A DNA stretch of 64,000 nucleotides from positions 5,035,501-5,099,500 of the forward strand of contig CM062200.1 of the NCBI GenBank assembly GCA_031216445.1, read 5' to 3'. The translations under genes were made by a program, and so were the position numbers. This document shows, piece after piece, positions 12,901 through 25,883 of this stretch. The stretch's first letter is position 1, and every line of letters begins with the position of its first letter. The stretch is from Lateolabrax maculatus. Its lineage: Eukaryota; Chordata; Actinopteri; Acropomatiformes; Lateolabracidae. The notes beneath the pieces are model-generated. The model was given only the letters and a program-made list of their open reading frames with translations, had not been told where the DNA came from and ran no database searches.

Positions 12901-15900
12901 GTAGTGGCCCTATAGAGCATGTTTAGTGTTTGTATTACATGTGCCACCAATGCAGCAGTTAAAGACAAGGAAAAAAAGGAGAAGGCGGCTGATGCAGGTG
13001 TCAAAACGCCTTTTTTCTATAGAAGACAATCAGAGTAAAAAAAAAATTCTTGACCCTGGAAATTTTACATCAGGGTTAATTATTAATATATAGTTTCATT
13101 ATATTCAGCTGAGGTTGAAAACTCAATACAAAACCTATTGAGTAAAGTTATATTTATTTTTGTCAAATTTTGAAATGCTTTATGAAGTAGAAATGCATTC
13201 AACATGTTTATTAGCCCTGAAGGATGAATAGAAACAAGAAAACCTTATTTGATTAAAATTAGCTCTCCTCAGGGCCCGTTTTAATACATTAATTAGCAAA
13301 ATCTTCAGTGTCAACAGACTTGTCCTTACATAACACATGGGTGCTATTAAATGAAACTCCACACCCTAAAGCATTTAGCAGTTACAAAATATAAAACACA
13401 TTAGTTTGTCGTCAAACGTATGCTAAAATGCTTAGAATAACCAAATTAGAGGGTGCATGTGAAAAATAAAGCTTATATCATGTGAGATTTGCCACCATTA
13501 TGTTACATCATACCCTGCATGTGTTGTGCTTGAGGGCTCTAGTCACTATGGAAAGTGCCTCAGGGCTTTCATATTTTTGGATCAGATATACAGGAATGTG
13601 AGCAAACATTAAAATATGGCAATGGTTTACATAATTAGATTTAAAGACAGTGGCGATACAGCAGCTTAAAGAAACCGGAAACAGGTTGGACTTGGACAGA
13701 TGTGAGGAGTTCCGATCACCCTGAAATGTTGAGTGATTTATCTGCAGAAGGCTGACAACATGGTGAATGCTCCTCATGTTCATGTGAGTTCAAATAGCTA
13801 GGTCGGGAAAATATACCCACATCAGCAGGACTGTTGCCCAGGTACTACAGGCCCTCTCTGTATGTGTGTGTGAACTGTAGTCTATCAGCCTCCACGGCCC
13901 CAATGCCGCACAGGCAGAAACAAAACCACAAGGGGATTAAGGGCAGCGTGTTCGAACGTGGGCAAATAAAACCAGCATGCCTGAGCCGGCCCTCCGCACT
14001 GTGTGACAGGTGCTCAGGCCAGCAAACACCACACCTCCGTCCACACAGCAAAAAACAAGCAAACCAACCTCCCGCCGCCTCAGCAAGCCCTCCTCTGTCT
14101 GACTCCAAAATCCAATTTCCATTGCTTTTGGTGTGTTGCACAAGATCCTGTTATGACCCCAGCACACACAGTAACACAGTAACCACGTGGCTACGCTGGG
14201 TGATTTTTTTTTTTTTTTTAATCTTTCCAAATCCTGATTTCCAGAAGCAGAGCACAGGCGTCCAATGTCTCTCTCTGTTTTCAGTTGAGCTGGTCTTTTT
14301 ATAAAGCTGTTATCCTGCATAGTTGGACAAAGCGTTTGGTGGGCACTGGGTGGGTTGCCATGCTGTGCTCCAGCCAAAAACCAAACAGAGACAACAAACT
14401 TGTTTCTTGATTATGACATAAGCCATTGCCCAAAACAAATCTCCCGAGAGTTTGTTTTGGGGGGGAAAAAACCCTCCTCTTTATGTATGAATTATCTCCT
14501 GAGTGAAAATGTGAAGGGGCACAACATTTCCCATGTGAAGCAACAATACCGCAGGGACTTTCGCAAAAAGGAAAGGCACAGATGGAGGCACTGAAGAGAA
14601 ACACACCCACAAAGGGGCGGTGGAGGGTGTCACCACATTGGATTCACTCAGTCATGCCAGCACAGTGACAGACGTTCTTTTCACCGTGTCCTGCATGAAA
14701 TGTACCCAAACCCTCATTATGGATACAGTGGAGGGATTGTACTGTACTGTGTGTGTGAGTGCATGCACACGAGAGTACATGTCTAATTAATCAGTGAAAT
14801 CCGCCCCATCAGTCTCTGACAAACAGACAGCATTCACGCCTGGTACCACAGGACAGGATCTGAGCCAAGTGGTTGAATTAACCATCCAATAGCTGCTGGA
14901 CGACAAAACAAAGCAGAATTTCTACTGAGGATTCCACTAAAAAGACGGAGAGGGAATACAAAATGCTCTGTTACAGCAGGGATGCCAGTGTCACAGTTGG
15001 CTTGCAGTATAGTTAATATGTTCAAATAGTTTACTGGCCACACTGGCCGCTATTTCTCCAAAGAAAGAGGGTCTGAAGCACTAACAAGTTGCTCAGAATG
15101 AGACCTTTGGGAAACAAACTATTCCATGTCACCAAAAAAAGATAAGCCGATGCCAGTGTCGCCCTACTCTACAAAAACCGTACACACACACACACAAATC
15201 TGTGGTGAAATCAGCAGGATGCCTCTCAGCGTGACTGGAAGATCAGTGACCGTTTGGTGCACTGTGTCAACTTCTCAACGGCTCCTGGCCTTTTTTTATC
15301 AGCAGCCTCCCCTCTGAAGTCAAACACACAAACAGTCTATAAAGGCCCAAACTGACAACATGAGTTAATGAGCCCCCATGGTGTAAACTTTAAGGACACC
15401 AACTCACTGACAAAAGAGAACTCACAGGCCCCAAAAACATGCCCACTTCAACCTGATAATAGCAAGTCCCAACAGTTGACAAGCTGAAAAACCCCAGAAC
15501 ACGGAGATAAAGACTGGAGCCCCTGCCCTCGTAAAGCACATTGTTAACGTAATTACGCCCCTGCTTGATTTACCTAAATTCACTGTGGTTTGGTTAGTGC
15601 TGAATGTGAGGGGGACATGCTCGCTGTGAGCGAGTGTGTGTCTAAGTTCTTCTTAAAGTAACTCTTGAGGAATGTCCAGCTAAGCACACAAGGATTGATT
15701 ACATTTCAGCAGCTCAGCTCACTGAGACAGAGTTGATCAGTGTGCAGGCTATAATCTAACATGGGCTGAATATGTGCATGGCAGCTAAGTTCATACCATC
15801 AAAGTCACTGACAACTACTCAATTAATACCGCTTGATAAACAAGTTAATGTCTATGTAAATTATAAAGCAAAAATATCAAACGCTCCCATTTTATAGCTT

Positions 15901-16534
15901 GCCAAATGTGAGGAGTTGCTGCCTTTTTCTGGTTAATATTATTGTAAATTGAATATATGTGGACGTTGGAGTCCGGGTCGGACAAAACAAGCAATTTAAA
16001 GATGTTATCTTGAGCTCTGGGAACTTATGAGTATAAAATTTATTTGAAAAATTTAAAGAAAAACAATAATTAGTTACAGTTACAGCCCTATAAAATAAAA
16101 TATCAAAGTGGAGATCACATCAGACAACATAAAAGCCACAACTTAACATTATATATTACACGGCTCTTCTGAAACCTGTAGATCTGTTGGCCAGATGATT
16201 AAAGTCTCAAATCCTGAGAGCTTGGGGAATCACCACCTGAGTATGTCAGGAAAGCCTTTGAAGTATCATCAGTATCATCTTACCGCAATCCATCTTTGTT
16301 GATTTGGTTTGCTACTTTGATTTTTGTAATGAAGCCCCAACTTTGATTTTCGGGAAACTTTTCATGTGGGAAGCACATGAAGATGGCCGGTTGTGGCCGA
16401 GCGTACACGTGTATGAACTATGAGTGTGTAAACGTAAACGTGTGTGTGCACGAGATGAACAAATCCATCAACGGCTCGCGCTCAAACTGCCGTAAACAGG
16501 TTCAAGGGTCATCAGGGAGAGTTGGCCTGTTTGC

Positions 16535-16574
<40 letters not shown>

Positions 16575-19500
16575 GTGGGTTCCCAAATGGCACAATTTCT
16601 CTGAACTGAGGAATCAACAATGTCACGCAACACACAATAGAGGAGAAAGAACAAAAAACAAAGCAGTGCAGAGGAAGACAGGAACCAAACCCTTTTGGCA
16701 CACCCGAACCACATGCATGTAGGCCTACCTGGTAAAGGCACAGGCACACTCTCACACACACACACACACACACTAGCAGGGGCTCAGCTTACAGTGATTC
16801 ATGTTAAATTAATACAAAGAGACAAAGGCCTGAGATGTTTATCTATAAAGGTATTGTAACTTTTCACCACAGCCCATTTACAGCACAGGATTGTTGACCT
16901 GGAAATGTCCTCTAGAGGCTCTGGCAGGAAGATGTGTGAGTCTCTATTCATAAGGAAACCAGCAATTCTCACAGGATCATCAGACAACCGTGATGTGTGC
17001 CCACAATAGTTCATGTGACTGTTCCCATCTCCTGAACTACAGTAGTTTCCCGGCATGAATTTGTCATCCAGTGGGCAGAGAGGTGACCACAGTTGCGCCA
17101 ACAGCCCTCCTTTGTCTTTTCAGTATACGCTTGAAAGAGAAACCACCTGGTCCTGTGTCCATACAGAGCCTCAAAACAATGAGGGCTCGCTGGACTGTTA
17201 ACAGGCCAAAGCCTGGACCAGAATGGCCAGCTGCACACCACCAGTCACGTGTGTTTTCAATGCATGACCCAGTCGTTGTCAAGTCAACATATATTGCACA
17301 ACCATGGCGCTGCTGATAAATATTGAGTCAGTGACTAACGGTGGAGGAGGGAAACTTAATGCAATCATATGTGGTTAATGGTTAACTGTGTGTAGACGGC
17401 AGCATTAGTGCTACAGAGCTGATGGAGGACTGGCGGCGCTTTGATGTTGGATTTTAATAGAAATGTACAACAAAGAAAGGCAGGTTCAGTGGGTTTGTTA
17501 TTGGTGTTATTTACACAATTCAGCTGATAGAAATTATACATGGACATAAACTGCTGGGTATCATAAGCTTAAAACTGTATGTGCAACAAAGGTTTTTCTA
17601 ATTCATTAGAGATGACAAGTCGTGCTGCTAATAGGACATTTTCAATCCTGTAATCCTTGCGTTTGTCAAATTCAGTATTTGGCCCACTTTTATGACTCTT
17701 GGTATTAACATTTTAATAGATGGGATCTCTATTATGAACAATACAGATAAGAACAAGTTTGATCACAGCAAGGACTGCAGGCTTCCTACAGCTTTCCAAA
17801 AAAAGGTAACTCTTCACAGGATAACCTGCATTGTTTCTTCTATGGTTCCAAAGTCTGAAAAGATAACCCTGGTGATATCATTATGGCAAACTTATAACAG
17901 AAAGCCTGCATTACAAACTGTGGGTGTTTAGTTTGAAAGATGTGAATTTGGAATTTTTGGATCATGACCTGTATAAAGAACCAAAAGTGAGGATATCTTG
18001 GTCTCTGATGAAGTTTGAATTTTTTAAATCTGTCTCTCTCAAATTTCTCAACTTTATGGAAGCAGGTGTAGTCCTTAAATCCTTGTAGCTGCAGAATTTT
18101 CCTTTGGAAAGCTTTAGGAGGCTTGTGATCGTTGAGAGGCGTTCAAAAGTTGTTCTTTCTGAAGTTTGGTTTTCCCAAATCTCTACTCTCTTGGTGAGTA
18201 TGACGTTATGGACAAAAATATCAGAATAAGACCTAGGTTTGCTCAATTTTCACTTTAAATTAGTGCCACTGATATCAGCAAAACACCAGGACCTCATCAG
18301 CAAGTCAAAAGGTATGACACACGTTCCAAAATATGTTTGTGCGATCACATGCTGTAATAAGAGAGGATTCCAGAGGACGTGAGTGGGACAGGTGTGCCAG
18401 CTGATGATAGATGATGTTGTTCTGTGGTGTCCTTGTATAAAACAGAAACCATGGAGGATGTTCAGAAACTCTCACGACCTGAGAACCACCCACCAAGCTG
18501 GCTCAGGTACATTGAAACTATGTTTACCTCAGACAAGATAATGATCCAAACTGGTTTTACAGCTCGAAGCAACTCAATTCAGGGCATAAACAATGCCAGG
18601 TGCTTCAAGAGCGACGATGACAGTATTGTTTGATAGTATTATATAATGTGTTATTTTGAAGCACAGGTTAAGGAGTTGTGGAGTGAAACTGTTTTCAAGG
18701 AGTGGACTTGACTTAAATGTGGAGTGTTATTACGCCGCACAGGAAAATAATTCCTGTTCAGCCCGTGATTGTCCTCCACAATGACAGTAACCAAAACAGG
18801 CACAGATCCGAGCGACTGCGTGACAGGCGCATACGTGTTGTTGCAGGAAGGAAAGAGAAAGTGGGCCCCTTTTCCTGGGAACAGCCGCGATACATTGTTG
18901 TTAAATGGGACGGGCAAGTGCCTGTGGTGTCACTGTGCCAGAATCAGTTAAGGTACCGCTCTGAGTAACAGGGTTACAGGCTTGTGTCAAATCTTGAACA
19001 CTGACAAATTTTCAGGGGGTTTGGCCCTAGCCTTATACCAAAAGTCGCTTTGGTATCTAAGGGACCACAAGCCACAAAGGTTGAGAACTGCAGGACTAAA
19101 TTAGGGCATTTTTGCAGGGAACCTCTGTTTTACAGACACTGATTGGTGGACTCTGTTTCTCTTGTTCAATGTTCAAAGTTAAATAATATAATATGTGAAA
19201 AGCCTGAAGACATTAACACAACGTTCAATTTTGCTTCCATATAAAGTCAGTTCAAAGATTAACTCAAACATCCTCAGCATGATTTTCCTCAAAGTTCAAA
19301 GGCCTCGCTGCTTTCTTAGCAGGCGGGTCGAATCCTGTAATTGTCTGACAGAAAACAACTCTCCTCAGGGAGTTCAACATAAGCCTCAATGCTTTCCAGT
19401 ATCAACAGCTGAAGAAAATTACACATCCGTCCACTTTGAAGTGATTAATACGTCACAGAAATTGGGAGCTTTTCACAGCTTCAAAACATTTCCAATAATG

Positions 19501-22012
19501 CAATTACTTTTAAAAAAAAGTGATATTTCCCTACATGTTACAGCTTCCATTTAAACTTTCAAAAATGACCTTTTTCTCCAGGCAAATTGCCCTCCTTTTT
19601 GAGGATTCTGTAGACACCATAATCATTTATTTCCTCAAAAAGTCACATCCAACCCTCTTAAAACATGCCAATAATTCTTCATAAAAACTGATTTCTTGCA
19701 TGCCCCCCCCCCTACTATATGACCTTTTGCGCAGGCCATGTAATTGCAGCACAGCCATGCAGAAGACCAAATGTCAAGGCATTCTCCCATCATTCCCTGC
19801 TGGTCTCCTATGGAGCATGGGATAAAAGTGGGTGGATTACTGAGGCCGCAAACAATTTACATAGGCATTTCCAGAGGCAAGGGAAACAACAAAAACATGC
19901 AATATACTCTAAGTTTGACTCCAGTTAACAAATTTGTATTTCTTCTCTCATATGAATGAAAGTTGAAACTTTATACTCCATACATTAAACCTTCACACAA
20001 CATGGAGTCCACACATACACAAATAAAATACTGACTTGATTCACAAGGAAATTAGTTGCCCTTCCACTTCAACTAACTGCATGTAAAACAGTCTGAAGTT
20101 AGCGTCTGTTCATGAGAAACAGAGTGCAAATGAGTGTAACTGCCTCTCCCCAACCCCCACTCCTGCACGCCCTCTTTCCAGCATAAAACCGTAATGACCT
20201 CAGCCCAGTCAGAGTCGGGCAGGTAGCCAGCTTCCTCACTACGCAGCAGCAGAATCCTCATGAGCAAACTGAAATAGCCTCCATTGCAAAAAAAAAAAAA
20301 AAGCACAGTCAGAGATGAGACACACACAGATGCTCCCCTCCCCTCTGACTCGGCAGCGCAGACAATGGATCTTGATGGAGAGATATGTGCCTGGCAGCTC
20401 TGGAGAAGCCATACATTAAGGAGCTGAACGGCCTGAAGTGTGTGCCACTTTTGTCACTGGAAAAGACCCGGAAAAGCAAGAGGACGCTGCCGGCGCGATG
20501 GTGAACAGGCAGAAACTGACCTTGGCCTACATCCCACCAGCCAGCTTCAAGGTGCTCAGTTAAGCATTCCCCCCCCCTTAACTGCCTCATTTCTCTTCAT
20601 CACATAGCTACCGACACAGTGCTGGGTAAATGATTCATCAAGCAAAATGTCAATCGCTGACCGACCTTAGGGCTGTTGGGCGGGCGTGGTCGTGTGTGTA
20701 CGAGGGGGTCAGAGGGCAACAGTCGTACAAAGACAACACCAAAGCCAAGCCCATTAGTCCATATGTCCTCTCACAACTTGTCCAGACTGGCGGTTTAACA
20801 AGAACGAGGGGTTGATTACTGATGATGAACAAGGGATAATGAAACTGGAAGTTATAAAACGGGCCTGCAGACTTTATGGTCAGCGTAGTTAAAGTCAAGC
20901 ACACACTATACGGCCTTCAATCAGAGCATGATGAATGAGGCCAAGCAGGTATACAGCCACGGCGGCAGTCGTAGAGTAAATTACCCAGTTCATCAGGCAT
21001 GATGGCCACAAGAAGCAAGTGCCAGGTCTGTAAACACACACAGGAACACGTCACTAATGAAGCGGGAAGGTGGACACACTTGGGAGTGAGGGATGGAGTG
21101 AAAGTAGCCGTGTAGTTTGTTGAGCTCTTGGAGGATTCCCAGAGACTGTTCTGTGTTGTGTGTTCCCACAGCACAGTATCAATGTTACGTAACACTCAGT
21201 GAAGAGAACTGATGCTTTAAACACCATCTGCCCGCTCTGATTAAAAACATATCCTGTCCTGTAGCTGAAAATAGTTATTTGGGACACTTATTTCAGACTA
21301 TGGGACCTAGTTTCTCTTATTGGGGATCTTTTGAAGTAAGTTATTAGTGATTTGTAATATTGGAGTCCAGAGGTCTGTGGACCCTTGGAGACTCCTAATG
21401 GGGATCTAAAAGGTGGAATAGTTTTTACTGTTAGTTAACCCAGTTAATGACTCCTTTCATCAGCTCACTGTGGTTTTGGCCTCGCTAAGCCATACAATTA
21501 TGCAATTTCATAATCAACTATAAAAACTAAGATTTCTTACGAAATGGGTGACCTGTGCCGAAACTGAATGGGGTCAGTAATGTAACACTTCTATATTGGA
21601 GATCCCTGGACATTAAAAAAAAAAAAAGTTTGAGGAGCTCTGCACAACTTCAGGTCATGATCCAGACTGAATGCATGGTTCAAAACTAGTATTTCTAATA
21701 GTAGACGAACAGCAAAGTTTCTCCAGAGACATATTAAAAACGTGTGGATCCAGAGAAGTATTTGAAAATAAAGAATACTCTTCAAACGCCAGTACTTTAA
21801 TGTATCCTTTGTTTCCGAATACTAACTTTTGACCCAAGAGGATATTTTCCAAGGGGAGACTTCCATGATGTTAGTGCTGCCCTTTTACTTTTTAAGACTT
21901 TCAGCCCGCTGATGTCGGGACAGTCCAGAGCCGACACATTCAAATGAGATGCAGATTTCACACCGTCGGCTTTACTTCAACCTACGCCTGACCCCCCCCC
22001 CCCCCCCCCCCC

Positions 22013-22050
<38 letters not shown>

Positions 22051-22146
22051 GTCTGAACCGGACTCACCGGGACCCTGGAGGAGTGTGAAACAACGCGACA
22101 TTACGGCTCACTCAACTGTATATAACCGCACAGGAGGAAATGTTAC
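6944..22146 (-). other. cdc42ep4: inferred intron 1 of cdc42ep4
   Basis: This 15.2 kb runs between the predicted exon 1 donor and the exon 2 acceptor. I see no conserved protein in either strand; open frames are short and have no recognisable motifs. It contains an (AG)n at 9177-9195, CA repeats at 16542-16571 and 16753-16773, a T-run near 14201-14219 and a C21/(AC)n block at 21992-22048. Stretches such as 8.7-9.6 kb are unique-looking with balanced composition and could be conserved non-coding elements, but this cannot be judged without alignment. Confidence 0.45.
21992..22048. repeat. C21 run followed by (AC)17
   Basis: An uninterrupted run of 21 C (21992-22012) is followed by an AC repeat to 22048. 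On the cdc42ep4 sense strand this reads (GT)n then G21, about 100 bases into the inferred first intron. Confidence 0.95.
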
Positions 22147-22364
22147 CTCTCTCCGGGGTCCGGGCGTCGGGGAAGTTTTTCGGGTTATATTCCAACTCAG
22201 CTCTGTGTGAAGGCGGCGGGCGGAGCTGCGCACACACTCACTGCAGTGTCCTCTGCGGGGCGAGCGGCGGAGTGGCGGCAGGACGGTCCCCTGGTCGCTG
22301 CTCCAATGTCCGCTCACTTTGCATCTTTGTGGCGCACAAAGCGGCCCTCCCCCTGCCCCCCCCG

Positions 22365-22409
<45 letters not shown>

Positions 22410-22420
22410 CGCACCACCTC
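22147..22420 (-). promoter_or_regulatory. cdc42ep4: CpG-rich promoter and probable non-coding exon 1 of cdc42ep4
   Basis: This is the main CpG-dense patch between the two genes. On the minus strand it holds GC boxes (GAGGCGGGG and CTCCGCCC), an inverted CCAAT box near 22302, and no open frame resembling a protein. It ends at a good splice donor, GGAGAGAG followed by GTAACA (last exonic base 22147). It lies upstream of cdc42ep4 on the same strand, the CDS exon has a clear acceptor, and human CDC42EP4 has untranslated first exon(s). I infer that transcription starts here. The exact start site is not determined. A promoter for a plus-strand transcript cannot be excluded. Confidence 0.55.
22369..22407. 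repeat. (GT)n microsatellite at the cdc42ep4 promoter
   Basis: About 19 perfect GT units abut the CpG-rich patch on its upstream side relative to cdc42ep4. With the AC block at 22014-22048 it brackets the promoter in opposite orientation. Confidence 0.95.
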
Positions 22421-22556
22421 CTGCTGCGGTTTAAAGGGACAGAGCCCCATTTATCCACAACACACAACAAAAGGCACAAACTTCAACTTGGTGGGGCTCC
22501 CAGGCCATGGGCCCCAGGGCTGCTGCCAGTGAAATGAGATCTGCAGACGGTTCTGT

Positions 22557-22849
22557 AGGGAACCATTTGTGCCACTGTGAAGGAAAAAAATAACTATTTT
22601 ATTATTAATAGATAGTTATCTCATAATAATGACTTAGTATCTCATAATAATGACTTAGTATCTCATAATAATGAGATAGCTATCGAAACTGTATCAAACT
22701 GTGAAGAAAAAAAATAACGATCCTGTACTTTGTATCTCATGATTATGTTATAATTTCACTTAGTATCTCATGATTGTTGTAATTATGAGATATTAAGTAC
22801 AGGATAGTTATTTTTTTTTTCTTCACAGTGGCGCAAATGGGCTTCCATA
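22557..22849. mobile_element. palindromic non-autonomous DNA transposon (MITE)
   Basis: The left end (CCATTTGTGCCACTGTGAAG, then A-rich, then TAACTAT) is matched in inverted orientation by the right end (ATAGTTA, T-run, CTTCACAGTGGCGCAAATGG), giving imperfect terminal inverted repeats of about 36 bp. GTTCTGT flanks both sides (22550-22556 and 22850-22856), a candidate target-site duplication. The interior is built from copies of ATCTCATAATAATGACTTAGT (22618-22638, 22639-22659, and a partial third) and their inverse near 22733-22795. There is no coding capacity. A hAT-like origin is possible from the flank length but not proven. Confidence 0.7.
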
Positions 22850-22889
22850 GTTCTGTGAAAGGCACACAGCAGTAGGAAACTTGGGAGAT

Positions 22890-23100
22890 TTAAAGGAATA
22901 GTTCAAATATTTGGGAAATTTGGCGCGTATTAACTAGTGAGCTCTGCCACTGCCAATACATGGCTATAGCTTATCTTAGCATAAAGACTGGAAATTGAAG
23001 CCTAAATAAGATGTCCAGGGGAACTTAAATCTGCCTAGCACCTCTGAAACTCACTTGATAACACATTATCTGGTTTTTCGTTCCTGGACTATAAGCGGCT
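22890..23100 (+). repeat. interspersed fish repeat, copy A
   Basis: It begins with a 29-base head (22890-22918, TTAAAGGAATAGTTCAAATA...GGGAAA). It contains TAGCTTATCTTAGCATAAAG and CTGGAAATTGAAGCC, wording I recognise from a widespread fish short repeat. The same head occurs on the minus strand at 41021-41049 and 49754-49782. Confidence 0.55.
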
Positions 23101-23149
23101 AACCTCCGGGGCTGAAGAATTAAGCCAACGCAGGAGAGTCAAAAACTGC

Positions 23150-23800
23150 AGTTCCTCGAATGGCCACTTGAGGCTGGCTCCGATGTGAGTCAATGACCAT
23201 AGACCCGCATGTTAAAATGCCCGACTTTACAGCAGAAATAAACAGCCTGTTACAAAAAAATGGTTTTGGCATCTATAGCCAATTTCCCTTGTCATTAAAC
23301 TGTACAAGAGGTGTATACAAATATACAAGTCACCTATATAAATTATATTAAGGCTTAAGGTCATGTGTAATTAAGCAGGTGTGTGCTGTCACATGTATAA
23401 TCAGGACAGAGGCATAGCAATGCGTATCCATGGCACTGTGTACATTTAAATAGCCATGAAGTTGTTTTTTGGTGTTGTCTGTGTGTTTTTGTTTTAAAAC
23501 CATAGACAGTTGAAAAGAAGTGGCAGTAGCCTCTGGGTCTGAAAACTGAAGCCAATGCTGAAGTACCTTAAACATGGTTTTCTTCTAATGGTTCCAAAAA
23601 AAAAACAAGATGGCGACGGCCAAAATCCCAAACTCGAGGCTTCAAAATGGTAGTCCACAAACCAATGGGTGACATCATGGATGTATAAAGAGAACGCCTG
23701 GCCCATAGACTGTATAAAAGAAGTGGACGTCACCCAAGCCCCCAGGAAGTGCGCCAGGTGATGTCCACTTCTTTTATACAGTCTATGGGCCAGGTGCAGT
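23150..23800. repeat. composite fish repeat with terminal hairpin
   Basis: The part starting GGCCACTTGAGGCTGGCTCC and containing ATAGACCCGCATGTTAAAAT and AGCAGAAATAAACAGCC reads like a repeat common in spiny-rayed fishes. A second part (23600-23690, AAGATGGCGACGGCC and CCAATGGGTGACATCATGG) leads into the hairpin at 23697-23794. Whether these are one element or several adjacent fragments is not resolved. Confidence 0.5.
23697..23794. repeat. near-perfect inverted repeat, 38-bp arms
   Basis: Arm 23697-23734 (CCTGGCCCATAGACTG...) is the reverse complement of 23757-23794 with a single mismatch, and the arms are separated by 22 bases. It can form a long hairpin. CATAGACTGTATAAAAG is a sequence often seen in fish repeats, so the hairpin is most likely the end of a transposable element. 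Confidence 0.9.
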
Positions 23801-25827
23801 AACTCACTGGAGGCAACCAGCTGAGACTCCAGGAACTGAATTTTTCATATTTTGATGAGGACTTCAAATCATGTGAACCAGCAGAAGTTGATCAGCAGGA
23901 CTCACCAAATTGTTTTCACGAAAGCACTGTCTGTGGCGACTGGAGAACTCTGTTTCAATTTGATCCCTGTGTTGCTTTATTACATCCACTGAATTAATTC
24001 ATAGACCTGCCACAGTGAACGTGTATGCCTTCATGTTGTATATGTATTGGGTTTCTGCCTTGGATAGAAGTACATGTAATGATAGGAACATTTGAACCAT
24101 TAGTGCTAAAAGTGGGCAACAAGATATAAGGTAATTACAAAATAAATTGTATGACAACATGCCCATTCTTTCTCATGCATGCAACAACACAGAAATAAAC
24201 TTTTACATAGCATGAGCATGTAGTAACTGTAATAATGCATTCTGCTTATGGTCTATTTATTTGAAATACTGTAACTAAATCACTGAGCGAGTCCATAAAA
24301 TTCATCAGCAATTAATGTTCTTCCCACTTATGATTTGTAGCATTAGGCCAAATGTAGGCCTACTGCAAAGTAGCCCATTACTATAATTAAAGGTCCAGAC
24401 ATATTGATTTATAATATTACTAACTCATGATAGCCGTGGAGGTAATTAGGGTAGACTTGATGCCTTTTACCTCAATTATTTTTGACAATTTCCAGATTAC
24501 ATAAAAAAATTGGCCTTTAATTTCACACACACGGAGCAAATTTACAACCCCTTATGCATAACACATTCAGGTCATGTAGAAATGGGCTTGTTCCTGTGTG
24601 GTTACAACAGTCATCTGGTCCTCAGGTGTGAACTTTAACTCTTATTACGCCCCTGACGCCCACCTGTCTCTAAAAGCCTCATTCGCCCACCTGTAAATAT
24701 CGCCAGGTCTTATATTATTACACAATGGACCAATTAGTGGTGCAGAGTTTTATGGGAAGCTCTATTTGGGTCCTTCAGAACTTCAGTGAGGGTAAGCAGG
24801 AACACAAAACTTTGATGGTACATTGCCCTGAAGCAGGCCCCTTATTCAATTACTTCTTCGTTGTGTGGCTTTGTTATATAATGCATACAGCCTGGAAAGT
24901 CTACTGTAAGAAATTGGGACACAAACTGGACAGACCAACAGGGATAAAAATAATTGTGACCAAATATGACTTCATCCAACAATTTCAGCAATTTATATCC
25001 CCATTTTCAGTTGCCTTGGATCCCTAAGTAGATCTTGCTCGAACCGCACACTGTGGAAACAAGTATCCATCCAAATTGCAAGAGGAGTAAGAGGGGAGAT
25101 TTGCTGGGGCAAAGGGACTTAACAGAACGGCTATGGTCATTGTTGTGCTCTTTCCCATAATGCACATTAAGACAGGAACAAATTTAAGCATCCACCAAAC
25201 AGTACATTAGAAAGGCATTCGTGAAAGGCACTCAGGGAACATCCCCTTTCTCAAATTATTATCCTTTCTCCAACTGCCAGTATATCCTATTCAAATCCCC
25301 AAACCACCCTCAGTGAAGCTCACAAATGAGGCAATTAAATTCAGGGTTTGAAACTCCTTTGAACTACACCTTCTGTCTGAATCCTTTAATATTCCAACTG
25401 TGGGTTCTCAAAGCTCATCAGGGCTATTTAGTACCTTGAGCTCCCTTTTTAACAGGGACCACCAGCTCACTCTTTTCTGTCATTCATTTCCTGAGGGAGA
25501 GAAAAAGAGAGAGAGAGGGAACTGAACATTTCAGCAAGTGAAATACCTCCTGTCTGTGATTCTTTTGTCGGAGGGAAATTTCCCATGTGTTTTCAAAAAA
25601 GAGATTAGTGCTCTGGACGCGCTCGCTCCAATTCCCTGTTCTGTCCTATCCCATCTAATCTCCTCTCTTCCCTTGCCTATGTGCTTAGTAGGTTAGCCCT
25701 GGATCAAGTTGACCGTGATCCAATTAGCATCTAACACCATCTGACACTGTACATGTGCTTCTGTCATGCAAGGATGTGTCTGTTAGTTCAGTCACTTTTT
25801 CAAATTCAAACACACAGCTCATGCCTG

Positions 25828-25830
<3 letters not shown>

Positions 25831-25880
<50 letters not shown>
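25831..25880. repeat. (TA)25 microsatellite
   Basis: Fifty bases of uninterrupted TA. Such tracts can extrude cruciforms and are usually length-polymorphic. Confidence 0.97.

Positions 25881-25883
<3 letters not shown>

Noticed and set aside
13834..14610. Cluster of overlapping 80-156-codon frames on both strands
   Set aside because: Frames on both strands overlap heavily, with no motif and no splice continuity. The moderate GC content removes stop codons by chance.
24725..25027. A 100-codon plus-strand frame starting MDQLVVQSF
   Set aside because: No domain recognised and no neighbouring exon or promoter; left as non-coding.
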